From: Meghimatium bilineatum
Taxonomy: Eukaryota > Mollusca > Gastropoda > Stylommatophora > Philomycidae
Direction: 5' to 3'
Assembly (NCBI GenBank): GCA_034231615.1
Contig: CM067311.1
Location: forward strand, 27,308,015 to 27,372,014
DNA: 64,000 nt
Below the pieces are notes generated by a model, which made no database searches, was not told the DNA's origin, and saw only the letters and a list, made by a program, of their open reading frames with translations. Of the stretch, positions 1 to 12,865 are shown in pieces (positions within the stretch are counted from its first letter, which is position 1; every line of letters begins with the position of its first letter). The position numbers and the translations under genes are program-made.

Positions 1-14
1 CATCATGGAGATCC

Positions 15-360
15 CAAGCCTACTTTCTTTAGCTAACTAATGCCAGTTCCTTAGTGTTCTAGTATTTCCCTGATGTCATCTTCGTCTGGGTCTTCCTGTT
101 TCTCTTTTCAGATTATCTTTTATTGCAGGCTATCGATGGAATATCTGGTTCCATTCTGATTAGGTAGCTGAACCATTTGATCTTTTGTGTGTTTATGTAT
201 TCTTTGCACAATATTGTTTTCATCAGATTTCTTATATTGCCATTGTTTATTATCTCTCTTTGTTGTTAGTTTGATGGCAAAGTGTTGTCATAAATTACTA
301 TTTATCTTCTGTCTCTTGACTTTCCTCTTGATTTTTGGGTTCAGAAGTAATTACAAAGTT
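15..360 (-). mobile_element. LINE reverse-transcriptase C-terminal remnant
   Basis: Read on the minus strand with frame changes, the block gives RWFSYLIRMEPDIPSIACN followed by a basic tail. This is the typical ending of APE-type LINE polyproteins (R-x-WF-x-H/Y-x-x-RM-x-P). It is frameshifted and truncated. Confidence 0.55.
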
Positions 361-546
361 GAATTATGTCTCATCTTTCTACATAATATAATAGTACAAG
401 ATATAAACAGAATCAATAAACTCTTTGGAATAGATGCAGTGAGTTCGTGGACATTTTTTAAACATTGAAAATATGGAGAACCACAACCCACAGTCTACAA
501 TGGCCTTTGAACTCATTCTATTGTAGCCTAAATTTGATTATAACTT

Positions 547-910
547 CACTTGGTTGCAAAAGATATTAAGATAAGATGCTGTTCGAAATATGTAAAAGAC
601 TACCTTCAAATATTAAAAGGCTTCAAACAATGTCCAATCTTAACCACTCGGTTGGTTGTGCTGAGAAAACACAATATTGATAATTTAAATCTGCAGTGGA
701 ATAAAATTAACTTGCAGTCCTGGCTAAATACTGAAGATGCAATACTGAAAATAATTTGGATCGATGTTGCAAACCACATAGATTTGGGTGATGTTCACAA
801 TATGAATGAATTGGGACATTTTGTGCTATCTCTTCTTTTACTACCATTCAACAATGCAGTAGTTGAGTGAGCGTTTCACAAATGAACTTAATAACAAGCA
901 ACGTAGCCAC
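547..910 (+). pseudogene. hAT transposase C-terminal remnant
   Basis: The frame from 550 to 870 ends LGHFVLSLLLLPFNNAVVE, a stop, then AFHK. The LP-x-(S/N)NA-x-VER-x-FS motif is the hAT C-terminal dimerisation region; here the codon after VE is TGA and other stops follow. No terminal inverted repeats or intact 5' part were seen, so it is a dead fragment. A decayed domesticated hAT gene is the alternative. Confidence 0.6.
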
Positions 911-1414
911 ATAAAGCAAGGTTATGGATGCTTTGTTGGATGTTAAGATCATTCTTATACGTATATCTGCTGTAATATTTTACAGCATTCAGCTGTTGTC
1001 TCGAAAGAGATGTATCAGATTGGTAAAATAATAATTGGTGTAGACTAATATGATTACTGTTTGGGCAACTTTTGGAAAGTTGATCCACTAGTTTGAGCTA
1101 TTATTGGTCGTCCGTGCTGCAGATTTTGTCAGAACTACCTGGCAATTCTATCCGTTTGGTTAGACTTTCCCGGTTAATTCAAGACAATAAAGATAGTTTC
1201 CTCAAATATATCAAACCCACCACAAAGAGAAAGTGGTGCAGGAAAAAAGTGTGAAATTCCACGATGGTGGGAGAATTGGTGGACGCATTCCACCGCTAGT
1301 AGTAATAATATATATTTCAATGAACCATCCACTGTCTGCTACAACAATTTACCTGTACATGTTCTCTCTCTTTACCCTGACATATTTCATAAACATCACC
1401 TGTGTCTGTTAAAT

Positions 1415-1560
1415 CAGTAGGACCCGTGTTCTAGAAAAGTTCCCTTTCCTGGATGTGTCAGACCAAACGGCGCAGATATCACAGCTAAGCTGTAAACCAT
1501 GACATAATGTATTCTATTCTCTTGACTACATCCTACTAATATGCAGGAGTTTGGAGAGCA
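1415..1560 (-). mobile_element. short dispersed repeat, family S (minus copy)
   Basis: Contains the family's GCGCAGATATCACAGCTAAG block, then CATGACA, a CTACATCCT box and GGAGTTTGGAGAG. The same order, with changes, occurs at 14860, 15232, 40595 and 52625. Non-coding, about 150 bp here. Confidence 0.6.
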
Positions 1561-1967
1561 ATGCAGAACTATTATTGAATTATGAGGCACTACCAATACA
1601 TCCTATCGTATTGCCAGCATCGACAAGTTCGGTTCATGATTTGAGTTCACTAACAACTCTATTAACTATCGAGCTGACAAGCATCAATTATGCAAATATT
1701 TATGACAGAAAGTATAGTAGTTCAATACAATTAAGATGATTTATATTAGTTTCCAAGCTGCATGTTCAAAACTTCTGATGTTTTGGGGGTGTCTAGATTC
1801 ATACACATGACAATACCAAATTTCAATTAGAAGGTAGTGACAATAAACATGATATTTCCCCCTTCCAAGTTTAGAAACCACACAAGGGGCCCCTGAATCC
1901 CAGTTTAAGAACCTCTACTAATAAATCACACAATAGATGAAGATTATTTCAAGAAAATAGTAACAGA

Positions 1968-2053
1968 TATAAGAAAGTGAGATCAGATTGGTTATGTGTC
2001 ACTCTGCCACTATAAGAAAGTGAGATCAGATTGGTTATGTGTCACTCTGCCAC
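1968..2053 (+). repeat. 43-bp perfect tandem duplication
   Basis: Units 1968-2010 and 2011-2053 are identical, each starting TATAAGAAAGTGAGATCAGA and ending CTCTGCCAC. A recent local duplication. Confidence 0.95.
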
Positions 2054-2184
2054 TGACCCCAAAAGTTTCAAAGTTATTATAACATTTTTTAAGAAAGGGG
2101 TCATATTTTTCCTAATATTTATTGTAAAATTTTTATATGTTATACCACATCTTAATATGTTTCTAATGAAAAGTGGGGCCATCC

Positions 2185-2280
2185 AGGTTTGCCAGGGAGC
2201 AAAGAATAGTAACACTGTCACCTGCTATGCATGTTGTAAGAGAAGATTAAGGAGGGTTGGGTTGTAGGGATAGACACTAC
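2185..2280 (-). mobile_element. short dispersed repeat, family S, partial
   Basis: Carries the GGGAGCAAAGAATAGTAACA end of the family and the following CACCTGCTATGCATG and AAGGAGGG blocks, as in the copy at 15232-15470. Truncated. Confidence 0.5.
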
Positions 2281-3180
2281 CACCAAATAAGGCTTTGACA
2301 TTATGCAATAAAACCTACATAGCAAGAATAAAAGTACAATAATGGGTAAGAGCCAAAGGTGAATGAAACTGAAGATAATTTTAATAATTAAATAATGAGC
2401 AAGAACTAAGCTATGACTAGTAAGTGGTTGTGCTGGGATAATTCTGCACAGACATTTGTCAAACATAAAATGCTGCACTGGTAGACTAAAAATAATCATA
2501 ATCATGTAATTAGACTAATAATCACAAATGCATGTAAATATGCAGGTAATGTAATTAGATGTACATTTACTCATGAATCAGGAGTAACATTTCGTCAGAG
2601 TAATACAATAACTCTCAGTTGCAAACATTACTATTGGGTCAAAGGGCATGAGCCCATGGGCCACTGGATCAGCAACCAACCAACCAAACATTACTATCAG
2701 ATTGTTTTTGAAATTTTGCTTTGAGACCATCAAATCAAAGGCTATGATTATACCAGAGGAGCCACTTGTCTAAACATTTCAGTGTTAACGTTGCCATATT
2801 TACAAGCAGGTTGAGGTTTTCTTTTTGTGATGAGGGGTTGGGGGATGATAGGTATTGTGATTTCCCAGACATAAGCATTTCATTTTTATCCCTACTCGCA
2901 TGCCATTATGGATGTGAAGGGCCAGAAGCCGCAAAATGGTGAAGCTTTGTTGTGAAACCAGCAGCACAATGTACCTAATACATCCTGCCGGAAATTGCTA
3001 AACTTTCCCGTGTTGTCTATCAGTGATCGCAGAAGAAAAGAATCGTTCCTCTCTATTAATTTACCTTCATGAAACTGATGGCTGTGTCCTACTTGTGTAG
3101 TGTGTTTAACATTGCCTATGTTTACATCTGCCGCAATATAGGGGTTACCTCGCTCACTTGTCCCACAGGTACTAGTGATT
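2281..3180. other. non-coding stretch without recognised feature
   Basis: AT-rich DNA downstream of the macoilin stop. No convincing reading frame, RNA gene or repeat was recognised; the short open frames lack homology and codon structure. Confidence 0.5.
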
Positions 3181-3187
3181 TGACGAA

Positions 3188-3310
3188 TAATACAATTTCC
3201 TGTGGTCACCAGGATGTAGATGGGGGAGACATTAAGTGTCATATTTAATACAATTTCCTGTGGTCACCAGGATGTAGATGGGGCAGTGACATTAAGTGTC
3301 ATATTTATAT
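3188..3310 (+). repeat. ~58-bp tandem duplication
   Basis: The block containing TTTCCTGTGGTCACCAGGAT, GTAGATGGGG and ACATTAAGTGTCATATTTA occurs twice in tandem with only a few differences (GGGGGAGAC versus GGGGCAGTGAC). Confidence 0.9.
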
Positions 3311-3571
3311 TATTTGACAGGTGTACTCGCAGCACAGTCTTAGAATTATCTGACGTCGTCTATGATGTCCTGTGTCAGCTGAAAGTGACTGCATCTATGG
3401 TTCTATGTGCAACTCTAGTGCAATGAAGATTCTTTAAACCAATACTTTCATTACTGCTTGATTTCCTATTATAGAATGCAGGGAGACTTTTAATAGGCAA
3501 CTGTGCCATATCAGTCATCACGACGTGTACAGACGGATTTTTATTGTAATTCCGAAAGATAAAATCTTGTC

Positions 3572-3650
3572 CCAACCGGTGGTTTGAACCCGAGACCTCA
3601 CGGTTCTGAGACCATAGTTCAAGTCATTTGGCCACAAATTCTACTTAAAC
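3572..3650 (-). mobile_element. tRNA-derived SINE head
   Basis: On the minus strand: GTGGCCAAATGACTTGAACT, then GGTCTCAGAACCGTGAGG and a box-B-like GGTTCAAACC. This is the arrangement of a polymerase III promoter in a tRNA-derived SINE. The tRNA fold is not intact, so it is not called a tRNA gene. Confidence 0.5.
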
Positions 3651-4050
3651 CAATAACTAGAGCATAATATCTTGCTATGCTTCAGATAGTCTATGCTTAA
3701 CTTACTCATTTTGTCAATGACAAACATACAAATTAAATAAATCAAAAAAATGACAGTAATTAATTATTGGGAAACACAAAAACTACAGAAAAAAGTAAAC
3801 ATAAAAATATGGTTTAAGTCATGCAAATTTGAGTATTTTTTTTTACATATGGCTTGGGGAAAAGTAACAAAGGGAATCAATAAGAACATTGTCTCTTATA
3901 CTTTATAAAGACTATTTAGCAAACACATTACATCTATAAAGTTATTGAATATGTTTATAACAATCTTAGTTCTGTAACATAAACTGTGTACAACTAAGAA
4001 AAAACACAACTGTATTCAGTAATACTAAACAAACACACTGAATATATTAA
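3651..4050. other. AT-rich stretch without recognised feature
   Basis: No gene, RNA or repeat recognised; A/T runs only. Confidence 0.5.
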
Positions 4051-4054
4051 CACA

Positions 4055-4335
4055 CAACACTTGAAGAACTTCAAACCAGGTATACTGGTGTATCTTTCAG
4101 TAACAATATATGGACTACTTTAAAACAGGTGTATGGATCACCTTTCAGTAGCAACATTTGGAGTACTTCAGAGCAGATGTAAGGGTCATCTCTCAGTAAC
4201 AACACTTGGAAGTACTTTAGAACAGGTGTGCCAGCTTTCAGTAACAACACTTGAAGTACTTTAGACCAGGTGTGCCAGCTTTCAGTAACAACACTTGAAG
4301 TACTTTAGATCAGGTGTGTCAGCTTTCATTATGAC
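4055..4335 (+). repeat. degenerate ~44-bp minisatellite
   Basis: About six imperfect units built from CAGTAACAACACTTGAAGTA, CTTTAGA, CCAGGTGTGCCAGCTTT. The last two units (from about 4235) are nearly identical; the first ones are diverged, which suggests growth at the right edge. Confidence 0.85.
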
Positions 4336-4339
4336 TACA

Positions 4340-5485
4340 TTGCAATAAAACTACCATTTTATAAACATGTGATATCTATGGCACACACAAATGTAAACAT
4401 ATGATTAACAATACTCATTGTGTATTCAACAATGTATCCCTAATTGCTGACATTTTATTTGATGCACAAATACAAACTAGCTGTGGTTGAACTATCCTTG
4501 TGGTTTTTAAAATATATCTCACATTTAATATATAAAGTTCATGTGAATTGTTTCATGATTACACAAGCGAGTTTTTAAAGTGTTAGTTTCTGTGAAAACT
4601 ATAACCAATTTCTAGCATAGCTACAATCTACTGTCTTTAGTTTAGGTGCATGTGAGATGAGTAAGGGGACATTCTGAAGTTGATTATTGACTATTTGAAC
4701 AAGACATGGTAACTGGTTATGCCTCTTAACTGTGATCGAGGAAATTTTTAATGAAATTTTGTACTAGTTGAACTGAGTATGAGGAGAAACAGAATAAACA
4801 ATGTGTATACAGTCTGTCAGAGGTTCATTGCAGCCACGGCACTTGATGATGATTAACTAGCGAATAACATTAGCTGGAAGAGACTGTGTTCCTATGTGTC
4901 TATCATGGGGGACATTGGATCTGTTAAATAAGTAACCCATAAGTACATATGCCTGATCTGACATTCAAATTATGCCATATTTCTTTCAAACTTATTCCAC
5001 ACAATTAAAATACATAACAGTAGAAACCAGTAAAACTACTACTTCTTTGGATCCATACATTCTACAGGAATAGGGTTGCCAGGTAGTTGCAACTCTTTAT
5101 GGCCAAACTTTATGTAAAAATTATCACTCCTAAATTGTTTACAAAAACATTAAATCAAGATTGAATTCCCTGAATCACAAATAAAATCTCTAAATTTAAT
5201 AACTGTGTCTAGGGAGATTTTGCTTCATTGTTTCTTGGTTGTGCTTTAACCGCAGCTACTAGATAAACAATTCACAACATTACTTGCTGATGTTGCCAGA
5301 TTTTTCATATTTTCATCAATCTCAACAAAAATTGATACATTTTCAAATTGGTCAAAATAAAATAAAAGACGTCTATGGAATCTAAAAATGGCTAAACTTG
5401 GCAACACTGTACAGGAAACTACTTTATAGTTTAGCCCCTGAAATAAAATGCTATAGAATGGTTCTAAGAATATCACAGACAGAAT
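4340..5485. other. non-coding stretch without recognised feature
   Basis: Low-complexity AT-rich DNA. No open frame with recognisable protein, no structured RNA and no repeat unit was identified. Confidence 0.45.
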
Positions 5486-5487
5486 AT

Positions 5488-5650
5488 TCTCCTTCTTCGT
5501 CTTCATCATTCATTCTCAAACTTCTGCTGGTTTTCTCTTTTAGTAGGACAATAGTTCTACTAGATTTCCAGAAGGATGTCCAGAGAATGAAAATGCATTG
5601 TCTCCATTTTATTTGTGACAATGGCCCAAAACATCTGTCTTCTGCCATAT
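5488..5650 (+). mobile_element. short dispersed repeat, family S (plus copy)
   Basis: Order: CATTCATTCTCAAACTTCTG, TAGTAGGACAATAGTTCTACTA, GATTTCCAGAAGGATGT, CAGAGAATGAAAATGCATTG, CCATTTTATTTGTG, CAATGGCCCAAAACATC. The same order occurs at 6771, 22415, 35155, 40405 and 45070. The central inverted repeat would form a hairpin. Confidence 0.8.
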
Positions 5651-5953
5651 ATACTATTCGATGCAATGACCTGAACAGATGGTAAATAAATATTGAGAAA
5701 ATAAATATATAAAGGGTTAAATAGCAGTTTTACATTGAATACACAGGAGCGATGTTTCAACCAAATGGTCTTAACACATTTTGAGCACTAAAGACAAGTT
5801 TCTAGAAAGATTCATCTTGAAAGGACGTTTCACAAAAGAGAAAAAAAGAGCCTGTCCATAATGTTGTACACAGGATTTAATGAGGATCTCATGAATATGA
5901 AACTAGAAGGACAGCTTGCACAGACTTATAGAATCAGGCTTACAGAGTGGAAA

Positions 5954-5969
5954 GGGGGGGGGGGGGGGG
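5954..5969 (+). repeat. poly-G tract (16 G)
   Basis: Uninterrupted G run after GGAAA; a possible quadruplex or a sequencing-sensitive homopolymer. Confidence 0.9.
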
Positions 5970-6029
5970 ACAGCATTCTGCAAAGAAAAAATATTTCATG
6001 TATTCATATCTGCCTTTTAAAAACAGGCT

Positions 6030-6230
6030 TTCATGCACAGTATGTGACAAGGAGGTTTGAAGAGCAATGTAACAACAGGTAAAATTGAGAGAAAAATGAG
6101 ACAAAGGACAGCAAAGAGAGAAGATACTGGATAGTTTAACATCATGGCATGGTAGAAAGTCATCAGTGGAGCTGATACACAGTTCTGCAGATAGAATGTT
6201 GTGGAGATCAATGAACGTCTATGTCACACA
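6030..6230 (+). mobile_element. LINE C-terminal remnant
   Basis: Frameshifted fragments (GLKSNVTTGKIE, then a region equivalent to ILDSLTTWHG) parallel the better preserved copy at 42600-42900. It is the end of an APE-type LINE polyprotein, dead. Confidence 0.45.
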
Positions 6231-6632
6231 CGATGATGCTTTTATGCTTCTGAATGATCACTATTAAAAGCAATTCCAGGTGCGGGTTCAATAAAAATAT
6301 GGATAACTGAAAGCCACTTCAAGTTGCGCCTCGTATTGAATTAGAATGTAATTTCAACTGCTCGTATTTCTAGTTTAAGCTGGGAATCCGTAGCACTAAA
6401 AAACTGCATACTTTATGTATATATAAAATTATTTTGTTGATATAACCCTACATATTGTGTTATACTTATTTCTATCACAATTTCTAAAATACTATATTCT
6501 TTCTTATTTTTTTTTCTTGCTGCAAACTTGTCATTCAGTTTCAGATCTTTTTCCTAAGCATTTTTTCCATCTTATATTGGTATCACAATGTCTGCATGAC
6601 AGTACATTTTTACTATGTAGCAAATCCATTTT

Positions 6633-6736
6633 GTTATAGTTAACATTGATCTATTGATGTTATAGTTAACATTGATCTATTGATGTTATAGTTAACATTG
6701 ATCTATTGATGTTATAGTTAACATTGATCTATTGAT
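6633..6736 (+). repeat. 26-bp tandem repeat, four identical copies
   Basis: The unit begins GTTATAGTTAACATTGATCT and ends ATTGAT; four exact copies in a row. Each contains a palindromic GTTAAC. Confidence 0.95.
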
Positions 6737-6770
6737 GTTAATCTACTTGCAACACGTTTGCATATGATTT

Positions 6771-6935
6771 CTTCTTCTTCTGCGTTCATTCTCAAACTCC
6801 AACTGGATCTAGCTGGATCATGGTCCTGCTAGATTTCCAGCAGGATGTAGTCCAGAAAATGGAAATGCGTTGTCACCGTTTTATTTGCGTCAATGGCCAG
6901 ACACATCCGTCTTCGGCGGGGCATCTGATTTAATG
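6771..6935 (+). mobile_element. short dispersed repeat, family S (plus copy)
   Basis: A complete-looking copy: TTCATTCTCAAACTCCAACT, GATCATGGTCCTGCTAGATT, TCCAGCAGGATGTAGTCCAG, ATGGAAATGCGTTGTCACCG, TTTTATTTGCG, CAATGGCC and ACACATCCGTCTTCGGCGG. Confidence 0.85.
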
Positions 6936-8890
6936 ACTCTTTGTTAACCGTTACCATGCCACATCTGCGTAAATAAACATACTTCCAGGTGTACTCTGCT
7001 CAACACAATGTGGTAACAAAATTGAGACCATGGCTAAGCAGTTTTTTTTATCCAGGGTATTCAGCTTTTTCTTCCAGTAAAATAGGGAAACAAACTGCTA
7101 ATATTAAATATAGCTTTCTTTTTATGTTAATGCCGTGTTCAAAGCAGATGGTAGATTTGAGAAAAGTTTAGGCAAAGTGTTTCAATCACTGCTAATCTAG
7201 TTGAAATTTTTAGCTATTTTTTTTAGTGAAATTCTTATAAATTGTGTTTCTAAAGATGAATTATTGGAAAATACCTTTATTTTCAAAGAAAATATTATGA
7301 GCATGTTAAATTTCGTTATGAAATAACATCGGGAACAATCAGTCATAAAAGAATCCGGTGTGTATGGGGGAAAGTTACTAATTTGTATTTAGCATGGTAA
7401 AGGTTAACCCCTTCGATGTGCCTATAAGATTCATCCTAAAAATGAGCAATGATTAGTGCTTAGACATACTGGCAAATCCCGGACGCAATGAAAAGTCATG
7501 TTCTATTTTGCCTGCAAGAAGTTTCACGTACATCCAAAATATAAAGGTTTACAACTATTCTGTAAACAAAGCTAATAGTAAATGCACTACAGATTTGGCT
7601 CCAGCGATACAAAAATCTGGTTACTTGACAATGTTTGTTCTAGACTAGATCTGCATTACACGAGTCAAAGGTAAATAAAACTCTTACTGTAGACCTAATA
7701 AACACACTTAGCCCTTCTAATAAATGAAATTAGGTTCAAATAAAAAGTGCTGTAAATCTGTCAGGTGAATGTAAGAAATGAAAATATGTTAACAATGACA
7801 ATGTTTAATGCAAATGTCTTTCAGTCAGGTCATGAAAATGTTTTTCATTGTGCAGGCCAGTGATGTGTCCTAAATATAGCCACGTTTAGGGAAATAAAAA
7901 CAATGTGTCAAAGGAGCTAAGTGTACAACATTATGCACACACATTTTTCCTTTTACACATTTTTTTAAAATTTGTCCTCTTGCTACCTACTTTAATTTAC
8001 ATTATGCACAATGAACGTTCAGGTAAAACAAGTCAGTCTATAAGATCTCATATGAGATGTGTCTTTCATCTGATCAACAAGTCTTTATAAGATTCAGGTA
8101 AAAGAAGGTTGAAACCTAAGGGTGTAATGTTTTGGACAAAAAATTATAACCAATCCAGATTCTAGAAACAAACGCAGAATCAGTAAGTTCATTGCAAGTC
8201 CAATCTACTGTATAACACGTGATATGTTTACCGCATGAGGGCCATATGATTGTTCCGGAGGGAAGGGGTGCAGTAATTTGAACACAAATTTTAGGGAATA
8301 ATTCAATTTTTGAATATTAAAAAAACATGTATATATTACTTGGGGGGGGGGGGGGGGGGGGGGGGGAGAGGAGAAGAGAAAGAGGACGGAGAGATCAGAA
8401 ATTTTAGAAAGACAGGTAGCGTAGGGTTAAAAAAAAAGGTTGTGAAACTACTCTACAATGTCTCATCATGTCTCCTATCATAATTTTGAACTTTAGTTAC
8501 CCTCTGTAATATGCTAATTTATTAACAACATGCATGATAAATGTTAACCTCACAAGGAAAATAAGATGATACATTAATGATACCACAAAACTAAATCAAG
8601 GCAAAGTTTTCAAACTAATTAGCCAACAAGCTATCTATATTTGCTTCCAGTCACAACTGATAAATTTGTGAAAAAAACTGACAAAAAAATTCTTTTCCTG
8701 CAATGAACTACACTATGCATTTAGTCTGATATTGGTCAAGAATAGAGTTGATTTATTTTAGGTGGTTGTAAATTTCCCCACAACTTGTTTTTCAGAGGAA
8801 TGCCTGTGGTCCAGATTAGTGTGCTGTAAACACAAAAGTTGGGACAGTCCTATGTAGTATGTGCTCTGGTGTCTGTGTTGTTGCTCAGCA
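6936..8890. other. non-coding stretch; 25-G homopolymer at 8342-8366
   Basis: No gene recognised. The one feature is an unbroken run of 25 G followed by a GA-rich stretch, able to form a G-quadruplex and prone to length error. A TTAACCCC at 7405 resembles the ends of the TTAA elements elsewhere but has no partner. Confidence 0.55.
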
Positions 8891-9364
8891 GATGCAGGTA
8901 GTAACCACTGACGCTGATTCTGTTAAGTGTGCTTTTAAACGACAATGTCCAGTTGTCAGATGAAATATCTTGACTTGTTTGTTTTTAATCGCCGAAGAAT
9001 AATTCCAGAGGTTTTCACAATAATATACATAAACATGAAAGATTTGTATGATAACATTTTGTCAGAATTCCTCCTCATTTATACAGAATATCTACAAACT
9101 TTACACAATATTTTCTATATAGCAAAACACTGTCCCAAAATGTAATGCTAATTCAAAAACAAATATACACATAGAATTCTAACTTATACAAATGTCTGAA
9201 CTCATAATTAATGACTGACTATGCAACCACATCACACTCTAAAGGAACAATCCACATAATATAGTTCCTCAATCATATGTAGAAACAACAGTAAAGATAA
9301 TATCTTTGAAATTAAGTGCCGTAAATCCACACTTCTCTGCCTGTCTGGCATATGGAGCATGAAC

Positions 9365-9910
9365 TTCTAGTTTAGGGAGCAAAGAATAAGGCCAGTGTTT
9401 TCTTCCTGGGCATGTTGAAGGAAGGACTAAGAAAAGTTGTGGGATAGGCTGACAACCTAAAAATCATCGTCACATCTTGCCTCACTTTCTTCTTCTATTA
9501 AACAACTCTCATGGATGACTAAGAGATGCAGACCAGCGGACATTGTACCTTTGTTCATTTGTGGCAGACTCCTAGGTGACACGGAGTTTTAGGTGTACCA
9601 TCACTGCAGATGGGTTAACAAATCTGATAGAAGAATGATGAGATAGTTGGTCCAGAAGTGTGTTCTGTGCTCCTGGCAGTCCGTGAGAATCCAAATATAC
9701 TGGTGAACTGGAATGCCTCCCTTTGGAGACTAAACATGCATACATAAAACCTTACACAGCCATGTCTTTGGAACAACCTTAAGTGAATCTGGGTGTTACT
9801 TCAGTTACACAACTGAAAAGAACCTGTGATTTTGTCTGAAAGACCATGAGCTTTAAAGAGCTACTTGCTCACAGCTAAAGAGATTATTTCATCATCATCA
9901 GCACTTCTGA
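9365..9910 (+). repeat. ~540-bp dispersed repeat, copy 1
   Basis: Shares an ordered set of blocks with 52685-53180: AGGGAGCAAAGAATAAGGCC, TTGTGGCAGACTCCTAGG, TGTACCATCACTGCAGA, CAACAAATCTGA, CTCCTGGCAG, GAATGCCTCCC and AGATTATTTCATCATCA. Same orientation, perhaps 70-75% alike by eye. No coding capacity seen. Confidence 0.7.
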
Positions 9911-10934
9911 ACTGCCTGGCTGCGTCCTTATACCGGGCCACGAGAGTTTCTTGAATACAAAAGTTATTGATGAGTATATAAAATTTATTTGGACTGGGCC
10001 CTGTTCTTATGACAAAATCTGCAACAGTAATCGCAGAGCATACCTCCTACTACTTCCTGTTCAGTTTTTAAGAATTTTGTGTCCATAAAAAGTTTGTTTT
10101 GGAATGCCACTGAGAGATGCAACTTTTTTGTGATGTTATTCTGCCAGCACTATCAATCGCTGCTGTATCTTTGTTGAATTTGCCTTCTACCAACAAAGAA
10201 GCAGTTCTCTTGTTACAAATGCAAGGAGAGCTTGTGAGCGAAAAGATATGCATGTAGGGACATGGGGTGAAATTAATCTACTGTTCTAACGGATAAATTT
10301 GCTAGAAATGTAGTTCCAAAATAAACACCAACAGCAGATTTATGTTAAGTTCATGTAGCCATCTCGGTTGCAGGCCAATGTGAATCCATTTTATGCCATA
10401 TTGGAGGAAATGGGAAACTACTGGCCAACTGCCTAACCCCACACAAAGCACCCTACCTACATCCCTTGTCTCCCTCACCACAAATGAGTGGGACACATGC
10501 ACTAGCGTTAGATTTATTGTAAACATTATACTTAACCCTGTCTCCCCTCCAAGGGTCCTAAAATATAGCAGTATCCTACAGTTGTACCAACGTTCTGCAA
10601 GTGACGTAATTTCTTAGACTGTGCAATGAAATAAAAACAATGCACAAACCACCATACACTACCAATGAACATAAGCAATGAATCTTGTTTCGTTCACATC
10701 CAGCTATAATAACGAAATATAGGAGGAATGCTTTGCGATTATAGAACCCAAAATGTTTTTACTGGGTTGGTCCAACAAAGGTTCAGGACCACTGGTATAA
10801 ATGAGTGTTGCCAATATCTCGAACAGAAATAACAAACTACCAGTGAAGTGTTCAATACAATGTATTGTCCATCCCTTGGTGGCTAATGGTCAGAATATCC
10901 ACACTTGCTGTTAAGCATAAGGGCGGTGACTGGG

Positions 10935-11255
10935 AGCTTTAGTTGTTCATCCAAGGCCAGATGTATCACCTTAGCTGTGTATTCATATTTGTTCAGAATT
11001 GTCTTGATATTATCTATCCATCTTTTTCTAGGTCTTCCTCTAGCCTTGTTTCTAGATCTTCTTATGTTATATATTCTTGTAGGAAATTAGTTATGGTTCG
11101 CTCTCATAAGGTGTACAAACCATTTTTTGTTGTTTCTCGATGTATTCTGTGCATGGTCTTATACCGCACCGCTTCTTCTCCTGATATCCTCATCTCATTT
11201 TTTTCTAGTTTGGTCACTCTTGCGGCTTCTGTCAATACAATCATGGGCTCTAAAA
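10935..11255 (-). mobile_element. LINE C-terminal remnant
   Basis: The minus-strand translation includes GRPRKRWIDNIKTILNKYEY and, upstream, MRISGEEAVRYKTMHR. RPRKRW-x-D-x-I is the familiar end of APE-type LINE proteins. Interrupted by frameshifts. Confidence 0.6.
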
Positions 11256-11279
11256 TATTCCTTTAACATGTAAAATACA

Positions 11280-12470
11280 GTTTTTAGATCATATCTAAAA
11301 GCACAATCCACATGTGATAGTTATCTTCATCTCCAGTGGGCCACCATACAACAGCAAAACTCTGTTAGATGGCATGCCTATACAGTGAGGCGTTACTCTT
11401 GTGGAATCCCTACAGCACTTTATACAATTACATGTTTTATCATCTCGGAGTAGGAGACTTCTCAAGGCATTAGACACTGCTGATAAGTCTTCTGGGTATG
11501 AAATAAAACTCAAGTTCCAACTACACATTATACAAAAGGAGCAGTGTTACTTGTGATACCATACAAAATCTAATCAAGGATGGTAAGCAATGTCAGACTT
11601 ATGAGTCAGCATATTCAGCTAAAATTTGCATGGTGACATGCAGAATGAAGATGCTATAAGATTGGTTGTAACGGAGACAAAATTCTGAAAAGAATATGCC
11701 ACATGATGATGATGAGAGACACCTTTATACAGAACTCATCACTATTGCACTGCGACCAGTAACCATTTGTAATGACCAATAACTCGTGTGACGCGATCTT
11801 TCTTAGACAGGACAGTCACAACAGCAGAGCACATCTACTGATACAGAGGAGGGTCTTCAATGTCATTTCTTTTTTTCTTTTCATGGTGGTGTCTTTTTTG
11901 TGTGTGATAATTTTTTTTGGCTTGTTAAATGTTTTGCCTGGACAACATATTTTCATCCAACTCTTGACTTCTGAAATATCAAGGGTTCTTTAATATGTAT
12001 ACCTTTTATGCTGGGCATTCTAGTTTAGCATCCATTTTCATCTGGCTCTGTAGATTAGATTTAGTGAATGAGTTGAACAATTGTGAAATGAATAGGAGTC
12101 TGCAGGAAAACTGTGTACCATATGGTAAATATATATAAATAAAAAAATAATGGATTAAAAAACAGTTTTAAAAGGAGCAAAAAGAAGATTGAACATATGT
12201 ATGTTTCTAATCAGTATTTATCAAGATTGGGGCACACTACTCAAAATCTTGAAGGAATAAGCTGAGAACTACATGGTGAAAGTGTTTTGTCAAGAAAATC
12301 TGTTTCATGTAGTTTTTCAGCTTATTGTTCCTTCAAGTTTTTCGTGTGAGTCCTTATCTTGATAGTCTTTTTTGGTCAAAATATTGATTTGTTCTATCAT
12401 GTCGCTCTGTGTAAAACTGATATTTAACCTATTTTAAAAAATTAAATACACTGACAACAGGATGAGTCAC
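11280..12470. other. non-coding stretch without recognised feature
   Basis: No gene or repeat recognised. A short inverted repeat (an AGCTGAGAACTACATG-like block near 12258, its complement near 12308) could form a stem. Confidence 0.4.
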
Positions 12471-12629
12471 ATTAGTGAGTTAGTTTGTTCCTTTCATGCC
12501 GCAGGCGGCATATAGGGCAGAGGTTTTGATTCTCCATGTGTTGTGGTCCGCCAGCTGCAGCTTTAGTTCTTGTATGGTCTTGCAGCATATTATTTCCCTT
12601 TCTTTAAGTAATGTGTTTTTTATGGTTGC

Positions 12630-12865
12630 TTTAGGCCTTCCTCATTTTTATTTTTACCATCAGTTGTCCACATGAGGGCTTGTTAGTTTATTCTGTTTTC
12701 ATCTCTAGCCTTAAAACATGACCCAGGTATTCCCATCTGCATTTTCTAATTACATTTGACACATTTTTTTGGAGTGTTTTGTTTCTTAAATCACTATTTG
12801 TGACAAAATCTCTCTGTTCATCAGTTTCCGGAGACATTTGTTTTCGAAGCTCCAGACGAGTCATA
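12630..12865 (-). mobile_element. LINE C-terminal remnant
   Basis: The minus strand reads SNVIRKCRWEYLGHVLRLEM, a clear match to the I-R-x-R-R-W-x-WLGHVLRM motif at the end of LINE reverse transcriptases, then a stop. About 300 bp beyond the macoilin stop codon. Confidence 0.65.

Noticed and set aside
5246..5685. Overlapping ORFs of 66-95 codons near 5.5 kb
   Set aside because: They read through a family-S repeat in several frames; no independent support.
7400..7425. Another TTAA element end (GGTTAACCCC)
   Set aside because: No matching second end or shared internal sequence was found.
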